Shown one piece after another: positions 1 to 10,225 of a stretch of 64,000 nucleotides of DNA. The notes under the pieces are model-generated. The model had not been told where the DNA came from and searched no databases. It saw nothing but the letters and a program-made list of their open reading frames with translations. This DNA comes from Anthopleura xanthogrammica (lineage: Eukaryota; Cnidaria; Anthozoa; Actiniaria; Actiniidae), in assembly GCA_964019055.1 (NCBI GenBank), contig OZ025209.1:7059071-7123070 (forward strand), in the 5' to 3' direction. A program made the position numbers and the translations under genes. The first letter of the stretch is position 1, and every line of letters starts with the position of its first letter.

Positions 1-828
1 TGTTTCCTCCCTCCCCAAGCATTTTGCAGTAGACAATTTACGCCCATAAAATTATTTTTATATTAAAGAGATCCCAATGAATTCCCTTATTTTGTAATAT
101 CCCCATTATTGTTGGCCTCTTTTTCTTGACCCCTTCCTCTGAATTCCAGCAACTTAACTCCCCCCTGCCTAGGTTTTCCATTTCATTTGAATCCCCCCCT
201 CTTTTCCCATGATTTCCTCTCAACAGGGGGCAGGGGGAAAGGGGGGGGGGGGGGGAAGGGGGCATCAAAAATTGAAAAATTTAGAAGTTCACTAAGGTCA
301 TTTTCTTAAAATTCCTTTGTGGAGGAATAGGAAAAAGAAGCCTAAAAGAAGTGTCCAGCGATGACAAGTTGACATATTGAATCGAAAAAGAAGCTCATTA
401 CCAATTACCAATTACCGGCCAAAGGAACACTTTCCCTTTCTAAACGGCAAGCAAAAAGGCTTAAAACCATTCTTACGTGATTCTAGGAAAGCCTGCTTTG
501 CCTTTACTCCTTGAGTAGATACACAATTTGTGCAGATTCTATCAAACAAAGAAAAAATGTTATCTATATTACCAACATCCAAACTTCCTGCACACTCAAT
601 TAACACATGAATTCAAACATAAACATTGGAAAAACAGGACAAAACATTCTGCAAACATGCTGGAATACCAACCAAAATATTATCAAATGTACAAGTGGAA
701 GTAGAAGTATTGAATTTCGTATATTTTAGCGTAAAATTGTGGTAAATTGTATGCAAAATAATCAAGTTTTTAGTTGACAGCGAGCGAGTTTTGTAGTTTT
801 CGTGGTCTCGAAGGCGAGCTTTACTTAC

Positions 829-912
829 GTGGAGAGTTAATTTTGTTGGTAATGGACTGTGAATAGCGCCAGAATCAAACGGTTCAGCACGAACCCACAA
901 AGTCATCTCCAT
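829..912 (-). other. Possible first coding exon of an unidentified divergent gene
   Basis: Reading on the minus strand, an ATG at 912 opens 28 codons that run into a strong GTAAGT donor at 828-823. The peptide begins MEMTLWVRAEPFDSG, has no stop, and is not recognised. I could not find a second exon in matching phase. A nearby candidate around 470-585 with good splice signals is in the wrong phase. The position head-to-head with the CCDC42-like gene fits a bidirectional promoter. Chance is a real alternative. Confidence 0.22.
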
Positions 913-1566
913 ATTAGAAGAAATTCAGTGGTTTTTAGTGTCAGGTTTTGTAGATAAAAGGACTTGAAAGGTTTGAAGGGCTTCGCGCCTTCCTCCGCCT
1001 GCCCGCCATATTTCGTATTAGTAATGGTTACAAAGCATTATGGGTAATGTTTTCTTCAAAAAATTTTTTTTGACATTTTAAAATTTGTTTTCAATCAACT
1101 TGACTTTACAAACTTTTTGGTAACCAAACTAATTACGAGGACTGGTTATTTTCTTGCATTTTCCGCGACAAAAAAATAAAATATTTCAAATTTTTTACTC
1201 TTTCTTTTGAAATTTTTGAGAAGGGTTTGAGTACAACTCTTAATTTAATTCAGCTGTACAAATGCTGAAATGAATAATTCTCTAAAAATGCTTCTTGTTT
1301 AGTTAAAAAGTAAGAAAAAATGATAAAACTCAGACTCATAATCCCATATTTTTAGCAAAAAGAAAAAAATAATATTGCTATTTTCCTACTTCTACTACTA
1401 AATATAATTCTGATTAAAAATTAAATTCCTTAATTGGGGATAGTCTAATTTATTAAATCATAAAATGTGTTATTATTATCAAAATACGAGGAGAGGATTC
1501 TGGGAAAAATTGAATTCGCGCGTGCGTATTCAACCTCGGTTTCCTGTTACCATGGAAACAGTAAGC

Positions 1567-1578
1567 GCCGCCATGTTG
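1567..1578 (+). promoter_or_regulatory. YY1-like motif upstream of the CCDC42-like gene
   Basis: The sequence GCCGCCATGTTG matches the YY1 core (GCCGCCATNTTG) and lies about 92 bases before the first ATG at 1670. Such motifs are common close to the start of transcription in metazoan TATA-less genes. The ATG inside the motif opens a different, non-conserved frame, so it is probably not the start codon. Confidence 0.35.
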
Positions 1579-1669
1579 ATAGTTACTTGCTGAATGTTTT
1601 AGTGTTTAGAGAAAACCTTTTTTATTATTGTAGTTTTTATATTTTATTCGAAATAACTAACTCAAAACG

Positions 1670-4600
1670 ATGATGCTGAACCTCGAGGAATATTTCAGGA
1701 CCACTTTTGAGGATAAACTCCTCGTGTAAGTCCAGAATATTGACACTAAAAATTGGTTCAAGATTTGACTATAGTGTTTTGATTCTTAATTTTTCTCTCA
1801 AACTTTCTACGTTTTTCGTTCTTTAGAAAAATGCCTGAGCGTGAAGATGACCATCTTACGCCAGCTACAAGACTTCTTGAAAAAAGAAGAGAAATGAGTG
1901 AAGTTGAACAAGCTTTAGGGGCCCAGAAAGAGGTAAAAAAAATCTGCCTGTTAAATAAAGTATTTTAGCTTAACTTTATAAGGTTGCTAAAAACTCTGTT
2001 ATTCTTTCTCAAAATTTTAGGAATTTCAAATGAAGATGGAGAGCTTGCAGCAAAGAAGAGAGGAATTAGAGAGAAAGGAATATCAACTCAAAGAATCCCT
2101 TTTAAAGTTTGACAAATTTTTGAAGGTATATATTAGCTTGCTCTCAAAATCATATCTATGGGTGGAAGGGGGGGGGGGGGGGGCACTTTCCCTTCCTTCA
2201 TGCAGCCAAACAGAATTGTTGATAGGTATACTGGTTTATTTATATGATTTCATACAACTGTTAAAAAATTGGTGGTCCCAGCCACCCTTGTCTGCCATAT
2301 TTATTGTAGAGCTGAACACAGGTACCTAATTGTATTAATTTATTTTATACGTGCTAAAGGAAAATGATTCCAAGAGAGCAAGAGCTTTGAAAAAGGCTGC
2401 AGAAGAACGAGAAATGAGACGAGCTAAGGACAGGGAAATAGCAAGGTAAAACCACCCCCCCCCCTGTTTGTTGAAATAATATTAGTAAATTACTTGATGT
2501 GAATACCAGTTGAAATTTCTAGCTCATTCAATCAGTGCTTCACTGTAACTTTATTTGAACATACAGTAGAGGAAGGATGGCACCTCTAGATCTGAGGTCT
2601 TGTTTTTTAAGACTGGACTTGACATCCCTTTTCACTCAGATTCTCGTTTTCCTCCCTCTACAAAAACCAAATAATTATGCTAAAAATTTGATTTGTGAGT
2701 TGCCGTGCCCTGACTTTGGTCAACCCAGAGGTTATAAAATTTTAATGTTTGAAGATTCTCACAAGAGGTACATACCGGTAATTGCTTTGTAGACTACAGG
2801 AAGACATCACTAGTTTCACCAAAGAAAGAGACAAAATACAACAAAAGCTGGAAAAGTTCATTATTTATCAACAATATCTGGAAAAAGTTTTAGAAAATGC
2901 TGAAGAAGTAAGTAACACATTTTTTAATGATATTTGATAATTTATTAAACATTAAAATTCCTCTTTCCTGCAACACAAAATAAATCAAAATCCAATATGT
3001 GAGTTGTGTGCTTAGAATATTATAATAGTAGTGGTAGTGAGTTTGGAGTATGTCATATACTTATTAGCCTCTGGTTAGGGAGACTAATGGCAGCATTCTC
3101 CCCATGTCACAATTTAAAGTAAAGTAAAGATAACTTTGTAGAGGTTACACATTTTACCAAATTTCCCAGCCAAATATATATTCAATCTGCAGGTATTGAA
3201 TAACTGAATATGCTAATTGTGATGTGGTAACCTGTCTCATATTAGTTCCAGGAGATAAGGGAAGTTATTGCAAGATATGATACATTGACAGCTACACATC
3301 AAGTAAGTGAAGAGACCATAAATTGGGGGGATAGATAGCCTTAGCTTGTTCGTTGGCAATCTGTGTGTGTGTTGCAGAAGGGGGAGAGAGGGAAGCAACA
3401 TGATCTGCCGAGCAACAGTGCAGTGCAACAATGCAGTGCTAATTACTCTACCTGACATTTAGGTGTTGCATCTAGCTCTTATAGTTTAAAAAAAGTGCTG
3501 TGTTCTTTAGCCTTTTGGATGTGAAATCTTGTAATAACAAATAATAAAAAGGTTTTCTTGTCAACAGGATCTGTTGGAAAGAGAGACAAAGAACCAAGAA
3601 AAGTATGAGAAAGAAAAAGCACGACTAGTAAAATTTACTGAGGTATGATAGAGCTTGTAATGATGAGTACTTTAATTTATCGTACCATGGAGATGGGTGC
3701 CCCCACTTTTTTTGTCATGATTGTTAATTATGAGGTTATTCTTTGGAAAAGTTGACTGTTTCAAAAAAAATTATATAATGTAGGTTTTATTTTTTGCAGG
3801 AAAAAAATAATGAGATTCTTGGCTACAATAATCAGGTACATATTGAAATTTATATTCTTCTATAGTTATTAGCTAATATTCTAACAGTTATAGCAGATCA
3901 GTTTGTAAACAGTAATTATATTGGTTTTGGAAAGGTTTTTTTTTCAAGTACAGTACAGTATGTCCAAAAATTACAATATATTACAGATTGATAATTTACA
4001 TTAAATTGACATAGAAATCAAATAATCATAGATTGTAACAATGTGTGAACGATGGGATTGGCTTCAGTCAGACTGCAATAAGAATTACTTCAAATTCCTA
4101 ACCCACTATATATTTACCAGCTTGCAAATCTGCAAACGAAGCTTGAAAAAACACAAAGTGTTGCTGTAAAATGGTGAGTTGATTATTTTAAAAACAGACA
4201 GTGCTTTGCGTGCTTCTGCAAGTACTAAAAAAATAGAACTTTGTGTACATGTGTGTGTTTTGACAGCTGTCCTTCAAATTAGCAACAGTCTGAGAGCTAT
4301 ATATCACTTGATTTATGTCAAAACCTGGGGAAGTGGCATGGGTACTCCCTAAAGTTGACTATACGGAAAAGGGTGTAACTGAGCTTGCATGCCTTTTTAT
4401 GCTATTCATATCTCAGTGGTCTACTACATCAAAATTAAGGCATATGAAAGGGGCCCATAACTTTTCAGGCAAAGGTATATGAAAGGGGTACCTTTTCAGG
4501 CTAAAATATACATGAAAGGGGTACCTTTTTGCCAAAATTTGGTGTATACTGTAAAAGGGTAAGGGGTCGAATGTCCGGGCAGAGCATCCCTGTACAAAAT

Positions 4601-5590
4601 GTTTAGGTTTACCCCCCCGGGTCAAAACCAAAAAACCAAAAATCCAGATTTTTTTATAGTTGAAAATACAAAAGCAATTAATTTGAAAAAGTCCCCCTGA
4701 AGTTACAAAAGTGAAGTTATTCATTTTGAATTTGATATTTTGTTTTAATTGCAAAGGGAATCCCAGTGGACACACATCAAGAACACAGCAGCAAAAAAGA
4801 CGTTACTCCTGGGAAGAATCAAAATGTAAGTCTGAATGAATATTATACTACCAATGGTGTCAAAACCTACTAGGTAATAAATAGGCCAAATTGTTTGTCC
4901 GCATCATTGCTGTACCACAATATCGGCAATAATACTCAAGGGAATGGTACATGATTTTAATGAAAGATTCATCCCAGCAGATAATGTATATTAGGGACAA
5001 GACAGTAGGCTGACTTTATAAGCAAGTCAGGCTTCATGAGGCTAGAAAAGACTTTTTATAGGGGGGTTTGGAAATCAAAGACTTATTTTAAGGTTGGACT
5101 AAATGCTAAGTTATCTCCCTTAGTGTAGCTTGCTTATTTATTTTTTAATATAAAATTACTTAGCCATTCTGGGTCTTTTTTCCTGCTTGAAATTTAATGG
5201 CCTCAATGGTACCCCCCTTTTACACCAGCCTCCTTGCCCCACCCACCTTATAAATATGTCTTACCTACTACAACCTTAGTACGAGGCAGTTTTGTACTCT
5301 AAGTAAAAGTATTTTATCAATCTTATCTTACCAGGGCTACACACAACTTGTTCATGTTAGTCAATCGACATCTTGGCCAGACTGGCACTATAGAACAAAC
5401 AGAAAAACAATTAGAAAAGGTTAGTTAATGACGCCTACATTTTAAAGCATACCTTGTGAATAATGTTACCAAGCAATCTCTATTTCTTCCTCACCAGATT
5501 CAAGTATTTATTCAAGACTTGACACAGATAACCATGGAAATCAAGAGAGCAGAAAACGCAACAGCTACCTCGGCAATGACTAATTATTAA
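1670..5590 (+). CDS. CCDC42: CCDC42/CFAP73 family coiled-coil protein (12 exons)
   Basis: Exons: 1670-1725, 1827-1932, 2021-2125, 2360-2445, 2793-2907, 3246-3302, 3568-3642, 3800-3835, 4121-4173, 4757-4825, 5335-5419, 5498-5590. Together they give 936 nt, a 311-aa protein, open across all junctions; human CCDC42 is about 316 aa. Almost the whole protein is heptad-rich coiled coil. Diagnostic blocks are LEEYFR near the N-terminus, RRAKDREIAR in the middle, EIREVIARYDTL, and near the C-terminus WTHIKNTAAKKTLLLGRIKM, which is nearly identical to the vertebrate family. Family knowledge: CCDC42 and CFAP73 (the DUF4200 group) act in axoneme, manchette and sperm-tail assembly, in Chlamydomonas as part of the MIA complex that regulates inner dynein arms. 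I favour CCDC42 over CFAP73 from the C-terminal match. ATG ATG starts the frame; either M could be used. The last exon was copied downstream in the STING duplication. Confidence 0.9.
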
Positions 5591-6317
5591 TCTGCATTTT
5601 GTTACTCAAAATGTTATATGTACATAGAATATGTGATAACCAATTTCAGTTGGTGTATATGAAAAAAGTAATTTTAATTTGAAACCAAGAAAATATAAAT
5701 GTATAAAAGGGGTTCTGGTAGTTTTATTAATGTCTTAAATTAAGGTAGCTGATCATTGGTCTATTGCCAACTTACAGAAATAATGTTGATGGGGGTTGAG
5801 GGGGGGGGGGGGGGGCGGGTGCTAAGGGATAATTTGTAGGGGACAGATAAAAAATATTGCATCAAATTATGAAGGCCTTTGTTTGACCTTGAGTCAGTAT
5901 ATAGCTATAGCTATCAGTATATATTCCAAAGAATGCTTTGCATTTTCATAATGATTACATGTCAACCATGACCAACATAGTCCCAGGAATCTGGGATTAG
6001 CATCTGTCAATCAAAAATACTCAGAGAATGAGGAAATAGATTGATAGAAACCAAACACCCAATCATCTAAAATCATAACCTGCAGGTGGTGTTGTTCACA
6101 TAATTCTATGAAAAACACCTTATTTCAAGGCAACAAATTGCACTAGACACATGAAATATCATACAAGTATATATATATATTGTGTGATTTTGTTACAAAC
6201 AATTCATATTCTAGTAACCATACATTTTCGTGTTTTTTTTTTTTATGGCTTGTATATTTTTTTTATACACAAAAGATAATGAGATTGGGCTGCCTGTTTT
6301 CTTGTTGTGGGTGTGAA

Positions 6318-6328
6318 GGGGATTCCCC
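6318..6328. promoter_or_regulatory. Perfect palindromic kappaB site in the STING A promoter
   Basis: GGGGATTCCCC fits the NF-kappaB consensus GGGRNWYYCC exactly and lies 136 bases upstream of the STING A start codon, inside a block of about 170 bases conserved between both STING promoters. The matching site of copy B (8991-9001) is GGTGATTCCCC, with one G lost. Binding is inferred and not shown. Confidence 0.55.
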
Positions 6329-6350
6329 GCCACGCATACCAGGCCAGTTT

Positions 6351-6360
6351 TTTCGCTTTC
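6351..6360 (-). promoter_or_regulatory. IRF/ISRE-type element in the STING A promoter
   Basis: TTTCGCTTTC is the reverse complement of GAAAGCGAAA, a perfect GAAANNGAAA interferon-regulatory-factor core. It lies 23 bases after the kappaB site and is kept unchanged in STING B at 9024-9033 although flanking bases differ. Function is inferred from motif knowledge only. Confidence 0.5.
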
Positions 6361-6463
6361 GTACACAACTAATCGCCTAGTGTGTCTTCGATCAAGTGTT
6401 CTTTAGCTATTTTTCTTTGGTCAGATCGATTCATTTCTGAGTGACGTGTTCTTACTTGAGAAG

Positions 6464-7555
6464 ATGTTCAACCGAAGAATAGCAGGCCAGATCAACAATG
6501 GATTTGGACCAATATACGAAAAACGAGGGTCAAGATCCACCTACGTTTGCATCATCGTTCTTTTCCTGTTTCTTCTGTGTATGTCGATTAACTACTTTGT
6601 CGAAAGAAGATACGAATACTCGAGTCCCTGGTATTTCTATGAGTTCGTTGCCGGCGCCTCATTCCTTGTAACTGTGCTATGGGAAATGAGCAGAAGGCTT
6701 TATCTGTTCACCGAAGAGTGCCGCCATGTTGATTCTCGCTACGACGGGAGCTGGAAAAAAGCTTTTCGAGCAGTATTTGAGTTCAGTAATAAAAAGCTGA
6801 TTGGAGCTCTAACTGCTATAGCTCTTGTAATGATCGCACATGCTTTCTTGGGTGGACTAGTAGAATGGCATTCCATTACACCAAACGACATATATGTTGG
6901 GTTTTTCCTCGTCGTCGTGTTCATCCCTGCTTTCGTCCATGTTGTTGGTCTAAGCGTGCCTTCAAAAGTCGAATTCTCACAGGCCAGTGAAGAACAAAAC
7001 AAGAATCTCGCCGACGGACTGGCTTGGAGCTATTATTTTGGCTATCTAAAGTTTGTCCTGCCAGAACTGGATGCACAGATTAATCTTTTTCCTAGTGGCA
7101 GGTACGACATTCCTAAAATACTGTTCATCTTACTCCCAAAGAATTGTCAGGTAAACGACATTATCTCAGACGGGGATCTGGTGAAGGATGTTGGAGATCT
7201 TGAACCCTTGAAGAAAAATCAAGCAGGGATAAGACAGAGAACGTATCAGCATACAGTATACCGGATCAAAGACAAAAGATCTGGTGAAGAGCACCGTTGC
7301 GTGATGGAGTACGCTACACCGCTAAAAACCTTGAGCAAAATGTCTGATCATAAAAATAACCCCGCCGCCGAGCTGAGCAGAGAGGAGAGGGATTACCAAG
7401 TCGTGGCGTTTTACAGCAAGATTAAGGAGATCCTTGATAGAGATATTGAGTGCAAGGGCAAGTATGAGTTGGTCACCATTGCTGGAGAAAATGATCAACT
7501 TGGGGAAATTATGATAAACGCTTTGAAAAATCCTGCAATACCAGTGGAGCAGTGA
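6464..7555 (+). CDS. STING1: STING (TMEM173) homologue, copy A
   Basis: 363-aa single-exon protein. STING is an ER-membrane receptor for cyclic dinucleotides made by cGAS-like enzymes and triggers innate immune signalling. Hydrophobic segments lie at about 26-46, 55-74, 111-131 and 143-163, as in the four-helix STING membrane domain. The ligand-binding domain starts near 176, with the family signature NLADGLAWSYYFGYLKF (human: NVAHGLAWSYYIGYLRL). Pocket positions visible: S189 and Y190 (human S162, Y163), Q253 at human R232, R259 and Y261 at R238 and Y240, E282 at E260, T285 at T263. The protein stops soon after the ligand domain, so the vertebrate C-terminal tail for TBK1/IRF3 is absent, as in other invertebrates. 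The start is the ATG at 6464. An in-frame GTG at 6446 is not a plausible eukaryotic start, and copy B begins with the same MFNRRIAGQINNGFGPIYE. A 5' UTR intron cannot be excluded. Confidence 0.95.
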   Translation: MFNRRIAGQINNGFGPIYEKRGSRSTYVCIIVLFLFLLCMSINYFVERRYEYSSPWYFYEFVAGASFLVTVLWEMSRRLYLFTEECRHVDSRYDGSWKKAFRAVFEFSNKKLIGALTAIALVMIAHAFLGGLVEWHSITPNDIYVGFFLVVVFIPAFVHVVGLSVPSKVEFSQASEEQNKNLADGLAWSYYFGYLKFVLPELDAQINLFPSGRYDIPKILFILLPKNCQVNDIISDGDLVKDVGDLEPLKKNQAGIRQRTYQHTVYRIKDKRSGEEHRCVMEYATPLKTLSKMSDHKNNPAAELSREERDYQVVAFYSKIKEILDRDIECKGKYELVTIAGENDQLGEIMINALKNPAIPVEQ

Positions 7556-7984
7556 CATGATATGCTGCCAGTACATTGCTTGTTGTAGGTGTCAGTTATC
7601 GTCGTCGTTGTTGACCACATTTCATTCCCTTGAGAATAAGATTCTCTGTTTGAGTCATATCCAAATTCATGTTTCTTCTCATGTGCAACAGTGACTGTTA
7701 AACAAAGGAATGATACTCCAGGAAATTATGACATTTTGCCTATATAAGCTAAAAGGGACTATTCCAGTGCCACACCTTATAGAAATCTGGCTCTCACAGA
7801 ACTTGATGATGCTATAACATGTCCAGAAATATTGCAATACGCTAATATAAAAAGAAAAAATAAGCTGTTGTAAACTCTGCAGACTATTGCCACTAGTTAG
7901 ACTCCCGTCGAATATAGTAACATTGAATAAAACCTTGGGTTTATCAGGTAATCCATTAAAAAATATACCTTGTGAATTATGTGA

Positions 7985-8095
7985 CCCATGGAAGCAATCT
8001 CCATTTCCTCCTCCAGAGATTCAAGTATTTAGTAGTCAATAAGACTTAACACACTAGATTATTTATGACTAGATTATTAATCTGCATTACTTATG
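7985..8095 (+). pseudogene. Decayed copy of the last CCDC42-like exon
   Basis: The stretch AAGCAATCTC through GATTCAAGTATTTA to GATTATTAATCTGCATT follows the intron end, exon 12 and stop region of the true gene (5470-5600) in order, but with substitutions and deletions that remove the open frame. No other CCDC42 exon is found here, so it is a passenger of the STING duplication and not a second gene. Confidence 0.75.
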
Positions 8096-8990
8096 ATACC
8101 CAAAATGTCATATTTACATAGCTATAGAATATGTGATATTCAGTTTACCATTTGCAGTTGGTGTATGTAAGAAAAATAAATTTGAATCTATAAAAATAAT
8201 ATATATGTATCAAAGGGGTTCTTGTGGTTTTTTAATTAGTATCTTGGTGGCTGATCATAAGTGCTCTAGTGCAGACTATCAGAGAGAGTATATTGATAGA
8301 AGGGGGGGATAAGGGATAATTTAAGGGGGCATAGGCGATGGACAAGGGTTTGCCAGGGGGCTAGAGCCTTCTTTTTAGGGTAATTTTAAGTCCCCCAATT
8401 GCAATTTGCTTGTTTGAGCACTTGTAAATCTTTAAAATCTTTTCAATCTTTCTTTGGCTATACATTTTATATATTTTTTATGTCTTACATATTTTATGTA
8501 TATTTTTTTTGTTCAACGATGACCATCCAGACCAACATAGTTCCAGGTGTCTGAGTGGTTAGCTGATCTGTCAATCAAAAAATACTATCTCCGAGTAATG
8601 GAAAGTAGATTAATGGAAGCCAAACAACCAGTCATCTAAAATATAATCCGTTTTTCTTTCCCTTTTATTGTCCCTTAATTATAAAGAATGAGTTAAACTG
8701 GTTTGTAGTTATTGCCCCAGAGAGCACAAGAAAATAAACACTTGTAAATATATGCTTGGTCTACCTGTGTCACAGGTAGCCCAATCGACATTATGCTATT
8801 GGCTATTTGAAGGTAATAATAAATGCACTAGACACATGACATGTCATGAAAGTGTATTGTGTGATTTTAATTTAAACAATTGATATTTTAATAACCATGA
8901 ATTTTCGCTTATTTATGCCTTGTTGTCGAGCTATATATCTATTGCCAGATAATTAGATTGGGCTGCCTGTGTTTTTGTTGTGGGTGTGAA

Positions 8991-9001
8991 GGTGATTCCC
9001 C
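8991..9001. promoter_or_regulatory. Degenerate kappaB site in the STING B promoter
   Basis: GGTGATTCCCC occupies the position of the perfect kappaB palindrome of copy A, with G to T in the third base, which weakens the GGG half-site. The surrounding promoter is otherwise well conserved. Confidence 0.4.
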
Positions 9002-9023
9002 GCCACGCATACCAGGCTAGTTT

Positions 9024-9033
9024 TTTCGCTTTC
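9024..9033 (-). promoter_or_regulatory. IRF/ISRE-type element in the STING B promoter
   Basis: TTTCGCTTTC, the reverse complement of a GAAANNGAAA core, is identical to the element at 6351-6360 before STING A. Confidence 0.5.
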
Positions 9034-9142
9034 GTACACAACTTATCGCCTAGTGTGTCTTCGATCAAGTGTTCTTTAGCTATTTTTCCCTTGGTCAGAT
9101 CGATTCATTTCTGAGTGACGTGTTCTTATATTACTTGAGAAG

Positions 9143-10225
9143 ATGTTCAACCGAAGAATAGCAGGCCAGATCAACAATGGATTTGGACCGATATACGAAC
9201 AACGAGGGTCAAGATCCACCAACGCTTGCATCATCGTTCTTCTTCTATACATCTTGACCAACTACTTCGTCGAAAGAAGATACGAATACTCGAGTCCCTG
9301 GTATTTCTTTGAGTTCGTTTTCGGCGTCTCATTCCTTGTACGTGTGCTAGGAGAATTGATCAGAAGGCTTTGTCTGTTCACCGAAGAGTACCGCCATATT
9401 GATTCTCGCTACGACGGAAGCTGGAAAAAAGCTTGTCGAGCAGTTTTTGAGTTCAGTAATAAAAAGCTGATTGTAGTTCAAACTGCTGTGGCTCTTTTAA
9501 TGGTCGCACATGCTTTCTTGGGTGGACTAGAATGGGATTCGTTCACATCACACGACATATACGTTTGTTTTTTCCTCAACGTCGTGTTCATCCCTGCTTT
9601 CGTCCATGTTGTTGGTCTAAGCGAGCCTTCAAAAGTCGAATTCTCACAGATTAGTGAAGAACAAAATAAGAATCTCGCCGACGGCCTGGCTTGGAGCTAT
9701 TATTTTGGCTATCTAAAGTTTGTCCTGCCAGAACTGGATACACAGATCCAACTTACCGAGCGTTTCAGGCACAAGATTCCAAAAGAACATCGTAAAGTGT
9801 TTATCTTACTTCCAAAAAACTGTCAGGTCGATGACACGATCTCAGACCCAAGGAATCTGATGGAGGATGTTGGAAATCTTGAACCCCTGAAGAAAAATCG
9901 AGGAGGGATAAGAGAGCGAACGTATGAGCATACAGTATATCGAATCAAGGACGAAAGATCTGGTGAAGAGTACCATTGCGTGCTGGAGTATCCTGCAACG
10001 CTGAAAGTCCTTAGCGAAATGTCAAATGACCCCACCGCCGGTCTGAGCAGAGAGGAAAGGGATTATCAAGTCGTGGCGTTCTATAGTAAGGTTAAAGAGA
10101 TCCTTGATAGAGATCCTAAGTGCAAGGGCAAGTATGAGTTGGTCACCATTGCTGGAGAAAATGATGAACTTGGGAAAATTATGATAAACGCTTTGAAAAA
10201 TCCTGCAATACCAGTGGAGCAGTGA
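9143..10225 (+). CDS. STING1: STING (TMEM173) homologue, copy B
   Basis: 360-aa single-exon tandem paralogue of copy A with the same domain order: four hydrophobic segments, then the cyclic-dinucleotide-binding domain with NLADGLAWSYYFGYLKF. It differs in a shortened first membrane segment, in a rewritten helix-to-strand stretch after the first LBD helix (TERFRHKIPKEHRK, where A has FPSGRYDIPK), and in the pocket. R253 stands at the human R232 position (Q in A). At the human E260-YATP motif it reads EYPAT, so A285 replaces the T263 equivalent. R and Y of the R238/Y240 pair are kept. There is no vertebrate-like C-terminal tail. The frame is intact with no stops, which argues for a working gene. 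The duplication included flanking DNA, so it arose at the DNA level and not by retroposition. Confidence 0.94.
   Translation: MFNRRIAGQINNGFGPIYEQRGSRSTNACIIVLLLYILTNYFVERRYEYSSPWYFFEFVFGVSFLVRVLGELIRRLCLFTEEYRHIDSRYDGSWKKACRAVFEFSNKKLIVVQTAVALLMVAHAFLGGLEWDSFTSHDIYVCFFLNVVFIPAFVHVVGLSEPSKVEFSQISEEQNKNLADGLAWSYYFGYLKFVLPELDTQIQLTERFRHKIPKEHRKVFILLPKNCQVDDTISDPRNLMEDVGNLEPLKKNRGGIRERTYEHTVYRIKDERSGEEYHCVLEYPATLKVLSEMSNDPTAGLSREERDYQVVAFYSKVKEILDRDPKCKGKYELVTIAGENDELGKIMINALKNPAIPVEQ

Larger units (their letters stand above)
1..1669. other. Left flank and intergenic sequence upstream of the CCDC42-like gene
   Basis: AT-rich DNA with a long G run near 237-256. I find no protein that I recognise. 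A weak candidate minus-strand 5' exon lies at 829-912 and is listed separately. If it is real, the interval 913-1669 would be a shared divergent promoter. Nothing else can be supported here. Confidence 0.5.
5591..6463. other. Intergenic sequence between CCDC42 and STING copy A
   Basis: It holds the 3' UTR of the CCDC42-like gene, a G run at about 5799-5815, a short TA repeat near 6168-6180, and the STING A promoter. From about 5437 onward this DNA has a diverged copy at about 7957-9142, so it is part of the tandem duplication unit. No other gene is visible. Confidence 0.7.
7556..9142. other. Junction of the STING tandem duplication
   Basis: 7556 to about 7890 is the 3' flank of copy A and is recognisably similar to about 10490-10790 behind copy B. 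From about 7957 onward the sequence matches 5437 onward, first the end of the CCDC42-like gene, then the intergenic DNA, then the STING promoter. No intact gene lies between the two STING copies. Confidence 0.7.

Noticed and set aside
6446..6463. Six-codon N-terminal extension of STING A
   Set aside because: It would start at GTG. The next ATG matches the start of copy B.
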